A DNA stretch of 32,338 nucleotides from an uncultured Oscillospiraceae bacterium. GTDB lineage: Bacteria; Bacillota; Clostridia; Oscillospirales; Oscillospiraceae. Shown piece after piece: positions 5,766 through 13,335 of this stretch (position 1 is the stretch's first letter; each line of letters opens with the position of its first letter). The stretch is from positions 1-32,338 of the forward strand of contig CANQQB010000021.1 in NCBI GenBank assembly GCA_947625845.1, written 5' to 3'. The position numbers and the translations under genes are program-made. The notes beneath the pieces were generated by a model, which was not told where the DNA came from, did not search any database, and was given only the letters and a program-made list of their open reading frames with translations.

Positions 5766-6656
5766 TCACGCGGCGTCATCCACGTCGTCGGCCTCCTCGA
5801 CCTCGGCGTCCTCAGCGGGGGCCTCTTCCTCGGCCTCGTCCTCGCCGGTGATGGCGACAACGGCGCCCTCATAGGTGTCCTCGATGAACTGGGCGACCTC
5901 GTCGGACTGGAGCACGTCCAGCAGAGCCAGGATGGCCTCGTTTTCCTCGTTGCCCTCCTTGACGCACAGGATGTTGGCGTAGGTCTTGGCGCCGTCGCCG
6001 GAGGCGTCCTCCACGGCCAGGGCGTCGGTGCCGGCGTTCAGGCCGGCCTGCAGGGCGTAGTTGCCGTTGATGACGGCGATGTCAACGTCCTCCAGAGACA
6101 GGGGGATCTGAGCGGCTTCCTGCTCGATGATCTCAAAGTTGTGGGGATTGTCCACGATGTCGTACTTGGTGGCGTTGGAGGAGGCGTCCACACCCTCGTC
6201 CAGGGTGATCAGGCCCTCCTGCTGGAGCAGGAGCAGGGCGCGGGTCTCGTTGGAGCCGTCGTTGGGGATGGCGATGGTGGCGCCGTCGGCCAGCTCCTCC
6301 AGCGTGGCGGTCTTGCCCGGATAGATGCCGAAGGGCTCATAGTGGACCATGCCCACGCTCACCAGATGGGTGCCGTTTTCCTCGTTGAAGGTGTCCATGT
6401 AGGGGGTGTGCTGGAAGTAGTTGGCGTCCAGCTCGCCCTCTTCCACGTGGGTGTTGGGGAACACGTAGTCGTCATAGACCACGATGTCCAGGTCGATGCC
6501 CTGCTCGGCCAGGATGGGCTTGGCGAACTCCAGGATCTCCGCGTGGGGCGTGGAGGAAGCGCCGATCTTGATGGTGACGGTGTCGTCGGCCAGAGCGGAA
6601 ACGCCCAGGCTCAGGGCCAGCACAAGGGCCAGCGTGATGGCGATGATCTTCTTCAT
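5766..6656 (-). CDS. metQ: Methionine ABC transporter substrate-binding protein (MetQ family), no lipobox
   Basis: The 296-residue product belongs to the NlpA/MetQ family: IKIGASSTPHAEILEF near the mature N-terminus, then NYFQHTPYMDTFNEENG, YPGKTATLEELADGATIAIPND and INGNYALQAGLN. It captures methionine outside the membrane for MetI/MetN. Start is ATG 6656 after AAGGAG. The signal peptide (1-22, ending SALA) lacks the lipobox cysteine normal for Gram-positive MetQ, so it reads as a signal peptidase I substrate and gives no lipid anchor. The last ~26 residues are an acidic Glu/Asp/Ala tail (EDEAEEEAPAEDAEVEEADD) not part of the fold. Last gene of metNIQ; the gap to metI is 40 bp. Methionine specificity rests on the family and the T-box. 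Confidence 0.9.
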   Translation of the reverse strand: MKKIIAITLALVLALSLGVSALADDTVTIKIGASSTPHAEILEFAKPILAEQGIDLDIVVYDDYVFPNTHVEEGELDANYFQHTPYMDTFNEENGTHLVSVGMVHYEPFGIYPGKTATLEELADGATIAIPNDGSNETRALLLLQQEGLITLDEGVDASSNATKYDIVDNPHNFEIIEQEAAQIPLSLEDVDIAVINGNYALQAGLNAGTDALAVEDASGDGAKTYANILCVKEGNEENEAILALLDVLQSDEVAQFIEDTYEGAVVAITGEDEAEEEAPAEDAEVEEADDVDDAA

Positions 6657-6696
6657 TTTGGGTTTCTCCTTTTCAAAAATGATTTTTAAATTTATT

Positions 6697-7386
6697 TCAC
6701 CGGATGCGTTTGTCGCTCCGTTTGGTGATGATGTTGCCAACGCTCTGGAATATCTGCACCAGGATGACCAGCAGCACGACCATGGTCCACATGACCAGCT
6801 CGTTGCGGCGGTAGTGGCCGTAGGTGATGGCGAAGGAGCCAAGTCCGCCGGCGCCAAGGATGCCGGCCATAGCGCCGTAGCCGAAGATGGTGATGAGCGC
6901 TACGAAGAAGTTGGAGAGCAGCGCGGGCTTCGCCTCGGGGATCATGACTTTGCACACGATCTGCATGGGACTGGCGCCCATGGACTGGGCCGCCTCGATC
7001 ACCCCCTGGTCAATTTCCCGGATGGAAGTCTCCACGATACGCGCCACGAAGGGGAAGGCCGCAACGGTCAGCGGCAGGATCATACCCTTGACCCCGGCGG
7101 TGGTACCCAGCACGAACCTTGAAAGCGGGCTGACAACCACGATCAGGATGAGAAACGGTACGCTCCGCAGCAGGTTGATGATCACGTTGACCGTCTTCAT
7201 CAGCGCACCGGGCAGAGGCCGGATGCCCCGCTCGTCCCCCGTCACCAGCAGCACGCCAAGCGGCAGGCCGATGGCAAAGGCCAGAAACGTGGGCAGGAAC
7301 GTCATGATCAGCGTCTCGCCAATGGCACCCAGCAGATCGCTGTGCACGATGTTCTCCAGCAGCCGCACGTCTTTTTCACTGAACAA
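6697..7386 (-). CDS. metI: Methionine ABC transporter permease
   Basis: The 229-residue polytopic protein has about five membrane spans and the MetI landmarks: TFLPTFLAFAIGLPLGVLLV, NLLRSVPFLILIVV, and the coupling-helix motif EAAQSMGASPMQIVCKVMIP (EAA loop, about residues 138-157) that contacts the ATPase. It forms the membrane channel for methionine import. Translation starts at TTG 7386, supported by GGAGGAGG upstream, and overlaps the end of metN by 11 bp, a sign of coupled translation. Confidence 0.93.
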   Translation of the reverse strand: MFSEKDVRLLENIVHSDLLGAIGETLIMTFLPTFLAFAIGLPLGVLLVTGDERGIRPLPGALMKTVNVIINLLRSVPFLILIVVVSPLSRFVLGTTAGVKGMILPLTVAAFPFVARIVETSIREIDQGVIEAAQSMGASPMQIVCKVMIPEAKPALLSNFFVALITIFGYGAMAGILGAGGLGSFAITYGHYRRNELVMWTMVVLLVILVQIFQSVGNIITKRSDKRIR

Positions 7387-8404
7387 GGTCCGTCACCTCC
7401 TCCGCCGTCACGCCGGGTATCTCCCGTAAGTAAATGAGCGCTCGCGCCGCCTCCGTCTCGTCCTGGGGCAGTCCCAGCACCATGGTGCCAAAGCTCTTGT
7501 CGCCGATGGTCCGGGTGTCGGCGCTGATGATGTTCAGGCATATGCCCTGCTGCGCCGCCAGGGTGGCGATGATGGGCTCTCCCGACGTGGCGCCGTTGAA
7601 GGCCAGGCGCACCAGCCGGTTTTCCGGCAGAACGTGTATCTTCTCCCCGTTCGGCATCACCAGACGCCGGCCAGCCTCCGTCCGGGGGTTGGAGAAGATG
7701 TCCGACACGTCCCCCTGCTCCTGGATGACGCCGCCTTCCAGCACCGCTACCCGGTCGCATATCTGCTCCACCACACGCATCTCATGGGTGATGACTACCA
7801 CCGTCACGCCAAGCTCCCGGTTGATCTTCTTCAAAAGGTCCAGAATGGACTGGGTGGTGGTGGGGTCCAGGGCGCTGGTGGCCTCGTCGCACAAGAGCAC
7901 CTGGGGCTGGGGGTACTCGGCCAGGGCACGGGCAATGGCGATGCGCTGCTTCTGGCCGCCGCTCAGCTGCACCGGGTAGGCGTCCGCTTTGTCGGGCAGA
8001 CCGACCATCTCCAAAAGCTCCCCGGCACGCTTCTCCCGCCAGCCTTTCTCGCCTTTTAGGCCGCTCAGCTCCAGGGGGAAGCAGATATTCTCCAGCGCCG
8101 TGCGCTGCATCAGAAGGTTGAAGCCCTGGAAGATCATACTCATGCCCCGGCGGGCCTTGCGCAGGTCCTTTTCCTTTAATGCCGTCAGCTCCTGGCCGTT
8201 CACGGTGACCTTGCCGCTGGTGGGCCGTTCCAGCAGGTTGATGCAGCGGACAAGCGTGCTCTTGCCGGCGCCGGACAGGCCAATGATGCCGAATATCTCT
8301 CCCTTTTGGATGTCCAGATCAATATCCTTCAGGGCCTCCACCTTGCCGTCCCCGGTGCCAAAGGTCTTGCAAAGGTGCTCGATGCGGATGATCGTCTCGC
8401 TCAT
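7376..8404 (-). CDS. metN: Methionine ABC transporter ATP-binding protein
   Basis: The 342-residue protein has an ABC ATPase domain with Walker A GLSGAGKST (42-50), signature LSGGQKQRIAIARAL, Walker B VLLCDEATSALD and the H-loop VVITHEM. The C-terminal ~90 residues form the NIL domain found in MetN, which senses internal methionine and slows uptake. ATG 8404 follows a GAGGG site. It is the first gene of metN-metI-metQ and is preceded by a T-box leader, so the operon should switch on when tRNA-Met is uncharged. Confidence 0.94.
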   Translation of the reverse strand: MSETIIRIEHLCKTFGTGDGKVEALKDIDLDIQKGEIFGIIGLSGAGKSTLVRCINLLERPTSGKVTVNGQELTALKEKDLRKARRGMSMIFQGFNLLMQRTALENICFPLELSGLKGEKGWREKRAGELLEMVGLPDKADAYPVQLSGGQKQRIAIARALAEYPQPQVLLCDEATSALDPTTTQSILDLLKKINRELGVTVVVITHEMRVVEQICDRVAVLEGGVIQEQGDVSDIFSNPRTEAGRRLVMPNGEKIHVLPENRLVRLAFNGATSGEPIIATLAAQQGICLNIISADTRTIGDKSFGTMVLGLPQDETEAARALIYLREIPGVTAEEVTDLVQ

Positions 8405-8420
8405 ATTTCCCTCACAAACA

Positions 8421-8694
8421 ACAAAATCGTCCTTGATAACATCAAGGACGACATTCATACGCCGTGGTACCACCTTGCTTCACCCGTCCCTCACGGGACC
8501 GGGCCTTTGGGGGTTCCATCAAACCCCTGCGCTGTGACGGGCGCTCCCGTCGCGGACTACATATCGCCCACGCGGCTCCAAGACCATGTTCAGCGGACTC
8601 TCTGCACCCCTTCCCAGCTGCCGGGGCTCTCTGCGGCATAACCTTTCCGCTTACTCTTCTTTTCATTGCCTTTTGTGTGGTATTCAATTGTTCT
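8421..8694 (-). promoter_or_regulatory. T-box leader controlling metNIQ
   Basis: On the minus strand the conserved T-box AAGGTGGTACCACGG lies at 8463-8477 and can form the antiterminator. It is followed by a 10-bp terminator stem (8428-8450, CGTCCTTGAT/ATCAAGGACG) and ATTTTGTT. Upstream, Stem I shows AGCGGA/TCCGCT pairing and AGAGAG elements. After them GAACATGG offers ATG (8585-8587) as the specifier codon, matching tRNA-Met; the specifier is assigned by position and downstream genes, so with less certainty than the T-box itself. Confidence 0.88.
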
Positions 8695-8700
8695 GTGGTC

Positions 8701-8729
8701 ATTATAACGCCGAAAATATCCCCTGTCAA
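8701..8729 (-). promoter_or_regulatory. Consensus promoter of the T-box/metNIQ operon
   Basis: TTGACA (8724-8729) and TATAAT (8701-8706) on the minus strand are 17 bp apart, a perfect sigma-A promoter. Transcription would start near 8694, just before the T-box leader. Confidence 0.9.
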
Positions 8730-8793
8730 CCGACAGATAAGTCAAGATTTGGCCGAAATAGGCCAGGAATTTTTGTGTAAAGTGTTAAAGTAA

Positions 8794-8834
8794 GGCGGAG
8801 GGACCATCGTCGACAACCCCTCCGCCTCGCTTCG
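8794..8834 (-). terminator. Hairpin after putP, overlapping a dispersed repeat
   Basis: GGCGGAGGG (8794-8802) pairs with CCCTCCGCC (8818-8826). It lies just past the putP stop on the minus strand and could end that transcript, although the T-run is weak. Bases 8813-8834 are identical to part of the repeat at 1581-1602, so a dispersed palindrome seems to serve as a terminator here. Confidence 0.55.
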
Positions 8835-8842
8835 ATAAGGTA

Positions 8843-10297
8843 TTATTCCTCCGTATAGGCCAGGGCCTTGTCGAACAGGGCCTCCACGTCCTTGCCGGGG
8901 GCTTTGGCAGCCAGGGACACGACGACCGCGGCCAGAAGGCCCGCGATGGCACCGGGGACGATCTCATAAACACCCGTACCGGCCAGCTTCCACAGCCACA
9001 AAATGTCCACGCCAGCGCCGACCACGATGCCGGCTACCGCGCCGGCAAAGGTGAAGCGCTTCCAGTAAAGACTCAGCATGATCACCGGGCCGAAGGCAGC
9101 GCCAAATACGCCCCAGGCGTTGGACACCAGCCCCATGATGCTGCCCGCGTCCGGGTCCGCCGCCAGGATAAGGGCTATCAGTGCGATAACGATGACCACC
9201 AGCCGGCCGGCCCAGAGCATCTCCCTGTCCCCCGCCTTGTTCTTGCGGAACACGGGCTTGTACACGTCGCTGGCAAAGGCCGAGGCCGCCGCCAGAAGCT
9301 GGCTGTCCGCGGTGGACATGCTGGCCGCCAGAACGGCGGAGAGCAATATGCCGGAGATGACGCCGGGGAAGATGCGCCGGGTCATGGTGATGAACACCAG
9401 CTCCCCGCCGCTGATGGCCTCGTCGTAGCCCAGGAACATGCGGCCGATCACGCCCACCAGCGTGGCGAACAGCACGATCAGTACGGTCCAGGTGACGCCG
9501 ATGGCGGCGGATTTTTTCAGGTCCTTCTGGCTCTTCAGGCTCATGAACCGGATGATGATGTGGGGCATGCCGAAGTACCCGATGCCCCAGCCCAGGCCGG
9601 AGACGATGTCCTGCCAACTGGTGAAGGGGTTCATGTACCCGTCAGGCAGCGTACCGGCCGCGCCGGCGTCCAGCATGGAGGCGGCGAAAATCGGGGCGAT
9701 CAGAAGCGCACCCAGCATCAGAAGCCCTTGGAAGAAGTCGGTCCAGCACACGGCGGAGAAGCCGCCCAGGAACGTGTAGGCAATGATGATGAACGCCGCC
9801 AGGTACATGGCCGTGGTCTCCTTGATGCCCACGACGGTGCTGAAAAGCGTCCCGCAGGCCTTCACGCTGGAGGCGGCGTAAATGGTGTACGCCACCAGGA
9901 AGATGACCGCGCAGACGATCTGCAGCGCCTTGGACTTGGAGAGGAACCGGCGGGTTAGGTACTGGGGGATGGTGATGGAGTCGTCCGCCACGATGGAGAA
10001 TTTGCGCAGCCGGGGGGCCTCAAAGATCCAGCTCAGGGTATAGCCGATGGCCAGGCCGATAGGTATCCAGGTCTGCCCCAGGCCCAGAGCGTAGATGCTG
10101 GTGGGCATGCCCATGAGCACCCAGGCGCTCATGTCGGACGCACCGGCGCTCAAAGCCGTGACCCAGGGGCCCATCTGGCGGCCGCCAAGGAAATAGCCCT
10201 TCTCGCCGCCGGCCTTGTTCTTCACGAAGAACCACAGACCGACGCCGATCATGAAGGCCAGATACGCAATGAATACGACAGTCTCAGAAACGATCAC
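8843..10297 (-). CDS. putP: Sodium/proline symporter (SSS family, PutP type)
   Basis: The roughly 484-residue protein has about 13 membrane segments of the sodium:solute symporter family. PutP-like signatures include YFLGGRQMGPWVTALSAGAS followed by DMSAWVLMGMP (near residues 40-70), TIPQYLTRRF, and AAVLAASMSTADSQLLAAAS, which contributes to the Na+ site. It would import proline with Na+. GTG at 10297 is preferred as start because GAGG lies 8 bp before it; the GTG at 10306 is almost on top of that site. It has its own promoter (10358-10386) and a GC-rich hairpin at the start of its leader. Pantothenate or other solutes are possible but less likely. Confidence 0.88.
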   Translation of the reverse strand: MIVSETVVFIAYLAFMIGVGLWFFVKNKAGGEKGYFLGGRQMGPWVTALSAGASDMSAWVLMGMPTSIYALGLGQTWIPIGLAIGYTLSWIFEAPRLRKFSIVADDSITIPQYLTRRFLSKSKALQIVCAVIFLVAYTIYAASSVKACGTLFSTVVGIKETTAMYLAAFIIIAYTFLGGFSAVCWTDFFQGLLMLGALLIAPIFAASMLDAGAAGTLPDGYMNPFTSWQDIVSGLGWGIGYFGMPHIIIRFMSLKSQKDLKKSAAIGVTWTVLIVLFATLVGVIGRMFLGYDEAISGGELVFITMTRRIFPGVISGILLSAVLAASMSTADSQLLAAASAFASDVYKPVFRKNKAGDREMLWAGRLVVIVIALIALILAADPDAGSIMGLVSNAWGVFGAAFGPVIMLSLYWKRFTFAGAVAGIVVGAGVDILWLWKLAGTGVYEIVPGAIAGLLAAVVVSLAAKAPGKDVEALFDKALAYTEE

Positions 10298-10322
10298 ACC
10301 AAACACCTCGACTTATAAACGT

Positions 10323-10347
10323 CCGCCCCCGGACTCGCCGGGGGCGG
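10323..10347 (-). promoter_or_regulatory. Perfect 10-bp hairpin in the putP leader
   Basis: CCGCCCCCGG and CCGGGGGCGG enclose loop ACTCG. On the minus strand it starts only a few bases after the predicted transcription start of putP, so it may cap or protect the mRNA 5' end. As a terminator for the upstream symporter it lacks a U-run on that strand. Confidence 0.5.
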
Positions 10348-10357
10348 GTTTTGCCAT

Positions 10358-10386
10358 ATCATATCAAACTTTAGCGAATTAGTCAA
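10358..10386 (-). promoter_or_regulatory. Promoter of putP
   Basis: On the minus strand TTGACT (10381-10386) and TATGAT (10358-10363) are 17 bp apart. This separates putP from the glycine-controlled symporter upstream. Confidence 0.75.
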
Positions 10387-10394
10387 CTAACATT

Positions 10395-11846
10395 TTATTT
10401 AAGTTTGTGCCCGCCGGAGAAGTACTCTTTGGTGGTCTTGATGATGACACCGGACAGGGCCAGCAGCGCCACCAGGTTCGGGAAGGCCATCATGCCGTTC
10501 AGCGCGTCGGCCAGGTCCCACACAACGCCGATCTTCAAGGTCGCGCCCACGGGCAGCAGCACCAGGAAGACGATCTTGTAGAACACGCTCAGGCGGGTGC
10601 CCAGCTTCTTGCCGCACAGGTACTCAAAGCAGCGGGAGCCGTACAGGGACCAGCTGATGATGGTGGACAGAGCGAACAGGCTCAGGCCCACGGCGACCAC
10701 AAGCGCGCCAAGCTTTCCGCCAACGATGGAGCCCATGGCGGCCTGGATGAGGGTGGCGTCGCCATCCCCTCCCCAGGTGATGGCCAGACCGTCGCCCAGG
10801 CGGCAATAGCTGGTCAGCAGCACAAGGCTGGTCATGGTGCAGATCACGATGGTGTCCATGAAGACCTCGAAGATGCCGTACAGGCCCTGCTTCACGGGCT
10901 CGGTCTCGGAGGTGGCCGCGTGGGCCATAGGCGCGGAGCCCATACCGGCCTCGTTGGAGAACACGCCGCGGCCGACGCCCTTCTGGATGGTGTCCATGAT
11001 CATGATGCCGAAGGCGCCGCCAAGAGCCGCCTCCGCGTTGAACGCGCCCTTGAAGATCATGGCGAAGGTCTGGGGGATGAACTTCACGTTGGCGAAGATG
11101 ACGATCAGGGAGAACAGGATGTAGATGACGGCCATCACGGGCACCAGCTTCTCGGTCACGGAGCCAATGCGCTTGATGCCGCCGAAGAGCACCAGGCCCA
11201 CGATGACGGCCACGACCACGCCGAAGATCAGGCTGGTCACGGGCACGGCCTCGCCGAACAGCACCACCGTATTGGCCGCGGTGTCGCCGCCGAAGGCGTT
11301 GATAGCCCCGTTGATGGCGCCGGCGATGGAGTTGACCTGGGTCATGTTGCCGATGCCGAAGGCGGCCAAAGCGCCGAACAGGCAGAACAGCACGCCCAGC
11401 CAGGTCCAGTTTTTGCCCAGACCGTTCTTGATGTAGTACATGGGGCCGCCGACCCAGTCGCCCTTGTCGTTGCGCTCGCGATATTTGACCGCCAGGAGCA
11501 CCTCGGAGTACTTGGTGCACATCCCGAACAGGGCGCACAGCCACATCCAGAACACCGCGCCGGGTCCGCCGGCCACGATGGCGCCGGTGACGCCGGCGAT
11601 GTTGCCGGTGCCCACGGTGGCGGCCAGGGCGGTGGTCACCGCCTGGAAGGGCGTGACCTCACCCTTGCCGGCTTCCTGCCTGGAGAACATCTTGCCGATG
11701 GTGTTCTTCATGGCATAGCCGAACTTCCGGAACTGGGGGAAGCCCATCCGCAGGCTCAGGTACACGCCTGTGCCGGCCAGCAGGACCAGCAGCACCGGGC
11801 CCCATACCCAGCCGTCTACCGCTTTGATGATCTCGGAAATTGACAT
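10395..11846 (-). CDS. Sodium:alanine/glycine symporter (AGCS family)
   Basis: The 483-residue polytopic protein matches the AGCS family: GTGVYLSLRMGFPQFRKFGY near the N-terminus, AATVGTGNIAGVTGAI (Na+ and substrate region near 90), FWMWLCALFGMCTKYSEVLL, GGPMYYIKNGLGKNW and GRGVFSNEAGMGSAPMAHA. It brings in alanine or glycine with Na+. ATG 11846 follows AAGGAGAG. The upstream leader carries a glycine aptamer and terminator, so glycine is probably a substrate or the pathway signal. In many bacteria this aptamer-transporter pairing is established. Confidence 0.93.
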   Translation of the reverse strand: MSISEIIKAVDGWVWGPVLLVLLAGTGVYLSLRMGFPQFRKFGYAMKNTIGKMFSRQEAGKGEVTPFQAVTTALAATVGTGNIAGVTGAIVAGGPGAVFWMWLCALFGMCTKYSEVLLAVKYRERNDKGDWVGGPMYYIKNGLGKNWTWLGVLFCLFGALAAFGIGNMTQVNSIAGAINGAINAFGGDTAANTVVLFGEAVPVTSLIFGVVVAVIVGLVLFGGIKRIGSVTEKLVPVMAVIYILFSLIVIFANVKFIPQTFAMIFKGAFNAEAALGGAFGIMIMDTIQKGVGRGVFSNEAGMGSAPMAHAATSETEPVKQGLYGIFEVFMDTIVICTMTSLVLLTSYCRLGDGLAITWGGDGDATLIQAAMGSIVGGKLGALVVAVGLSLFALSTIISWSLYGSRCFEYLCGKKLGTRLSVFYKIVFLVLLPVGATLKIGVVWDLADALNGMMAFPNLVALLALSGVIIKTTKEYFSGGHKLK

Positions 11847-11900
11847 TGCTCTCTCTCCTTACGTTACAGTTTAAATCTTTAACTGGTCAAAAACCATAGT

Positions 11901-11932
11901 TAAACAAAATGAGCTTACCAAATGGTACGCTC
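11901..11932 (-). terminator. Expression-platform terminator of the glycine riboswitch
   Basis: On the minus strand GAGCGTACC-ATTT-GGTAAGCTC forms a 9-bp stem with one mismatch, followed by ATTTTGTTT. It lies about 40 nt after the aptamer and 55 bp before the symporter start. Confidence 0.75.
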
Positions 11933-11971
11933 AAGCAATCGGACAAATGCCCCCATTCCCGGCGGGCGTTC

Positions 11972-12053
11972 ATTCTGTCCTTTTGCCTGAGAGATTAAGC
12001 GCTCCGCGCCTTGCCCCTTCGGCCCCCGCAACGCATGCGGGCTTCTCCAGAAT
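11972..12053 (-). promoter_or_regulatory. Glycine riboswitch, single aptamer
   Basis: The minus strand contains the hallmark segments in order: CTGGAGAAGCCC, GGGGCCGAAGGGGCAAGG, then TCTCTCAGGCAAAAGGACAG. P1 pairs ATTCTG (12048-12053) with CAGAAT (11972-11977). Only one full aptamer is visible; the upstream GGACCGGCAGC to GGATGGG stretch is not a second aptamer. It lies upstream of the AGCS symporter. Confidence 0.93.
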
Positions 12054-12135
12054 CCCATCCACAGTCAGTTCCGCTGCCGGTCCTGACGGCTTCACATGGC
12101 AATATGTAATTATTTAAAATCTTAATGTTTCTTAT

Positions 12136-12164
12136 AATATAAACGATTTATGCCTGTTTTTCAA
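12136..12164 (-). promoter_or_regulatory. Promoter of the glycine riboswitch/AGCS unit
   Basis: On the minus strand TTGAAA (12159-12164) and TATATT (12136-12141) are 17 bp apart, within an AT-rich intergenic stretch. Confidence 0.7.
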
Positions 12165-12216
12165 CTATGTGTATTTGACATTTTATTGCGTTTGACCTCC
12201 TGATTCTTGTGCAAAA

Positions 12217-13287
12217 TCACGGCAAATCCCCCTCCATCAGGGCCAAATTACGCCGCAGACGAGGGTTTTCCGGGTCAAGGGCCAGGGCGCGGCGGGCGCA
12301 GTTGACTGCCCAGGTCCTCTCCCCCTGACGCCAGCAGGCCAGACTGAGAAGGTCCCAGGGAAGCGCTCCCCACGCCTCCGGCTCGGTGGTGTAGGCAAGG
12401 TCCCGGCGGGTGATATCCAGCGCACGGCGGCAATAGCGCTCGCACTCCCGCCAGCGGCTCCGGTCATACATGAGCTTTGCCAGGTCCACCAGCGCCTCCC
12501 GCTGGTCCGGCGCCTCAAACGCTGCACGCAGCAGCCACAGTTCCGCCGCCTCGTCCTCCCCTTTTGCCCGCAGACACCGGGCGAGAAAGCGCATGGACGC
12601 GGCCCGCTCCGGCGGCCAGACAGCGCTGGGCATATCCAAGTGCTCCCGGAGGGTCCGGATGGCGTCGTCCCACCGGCCGCGGAACATGTACTCCCGGCCT
12701 AAATAATGCCGGTTCCGGTCGTCCTCCGGCGCCTCCGCCACGCTCAGCTCCAGCAGCCGCAGATAGTCCCCCCGACTCTTGGCAGGGTCCGGGTGGTGCT
12801 CCAGGCGCATGCCCGGCACGTCGCAGAACACCTTCGGGACGGCGTATGTGAGAATTTCGTGGACCGGGTGGGTCCAGCGGCACACGCCGGGCTTATGGAC
12901 CTTCTCGTAGAGGAACTTCACTCCGTCGGAGCCGTCGGCGTTGAAGCTCCACACGTATTCGTACCGGGCCGTTGTGCACTCCGGCCGCCAGGCCGCCTCC
13001 AGCGCCGCTCGCCAGCCGGGCAGCAGCACCTCGTCCAGGTCCGTGCAGACAAGTAGGTCCGCGTCGGACGGGACCAGGTCCATAGAGGCGTTGCGGGCCG
13101 TGTCGAACCGCCATGGGTCGAATACCCGCGTCTGTACATGGGCTCCCAGCGTCCGGAGACGTTGGACGGTATGGTCAGAGCTTCCCGTGTCCAGCACGTA
13201 TACCCCGTCCGCCTCGGCCATCGACGCCATCCAGCGGTCGACGAATTTTTCCTCGTTTTTGCTGATCGCATACACATAAATTTTCAT
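12217..13287 (-). CDS. Glycosyltransferase family 2 with C-terminal TPR-like repeats
   Basis: The 356-residue protein opens MKIYVYAISKNEEKFVDRW, typical of GT-A fold family 2 enzymes. VLDTGSSDHTVQRLRTLGAH and the metal-binding CTDLDEVL (about residue 81-88; DxD = Asp-Leu-Asp) follow. The catalytic part ends near 190. From about 190 to 350 helix-pair repeats (EAPEDDRNRHYLGREYMFRG, WLLRAAFEAPDQREALVDLA, CARRALALDPENPRLRRNLA) look like tetratricopeptide repeats that would bind a partner or acceptor. The sugar and acceptor cannot be told. It lies 48 bp after the heterodimeric exporter with a GGGAGGG ribosome site and is probably in that operon. Confidence 0.85.
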   Translation of the reverse strand: MKIYVYAISKNEEKFVDRWMASMAEADGVYVLDTGSSDHTVQRLRTLGAHVQTRVFDPWRFDTARNASMDLVPSDADLLVCTDLDEVLLPGWRAALEAAWRPECTTARYEYVWSFNADGSDGVKFLYEKVHKPGVCRWTHPVHEILTYAVPKVFCDVPGMRLEHHPDPAKSRGDYLRLLELSVAEAPEDDRNRHYLGREYMFRGRWDDAIRTLREHLDMPSAVWPPERAASMRFLARCLRAKGEDEAAELWLLRAAFEAPDQREALVDLAKLMYDRSRWRECERYCRRALDITRRDLAYTTEPEAWGALPWDLLSLACWRQGERTWAVNCARRALALDPENPRLRRNLALMEGDLP

Positions 13288-13335
13288 GGCACACCCTCCC
13301 CCCGTATTGTATGCAGGCGGCGGCGCTATGGGTTT

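Noticed and set aside
5202-6689. Long open frame on the plus strand opposite the response regulator and metQ
   Set aside because: It is a GC-driven shadow of real minus-strand genes with no ribosome site or recognisable domain; similar shadows oppose the AGCS symporter (10407-11843) and nrdD (22399-25071).
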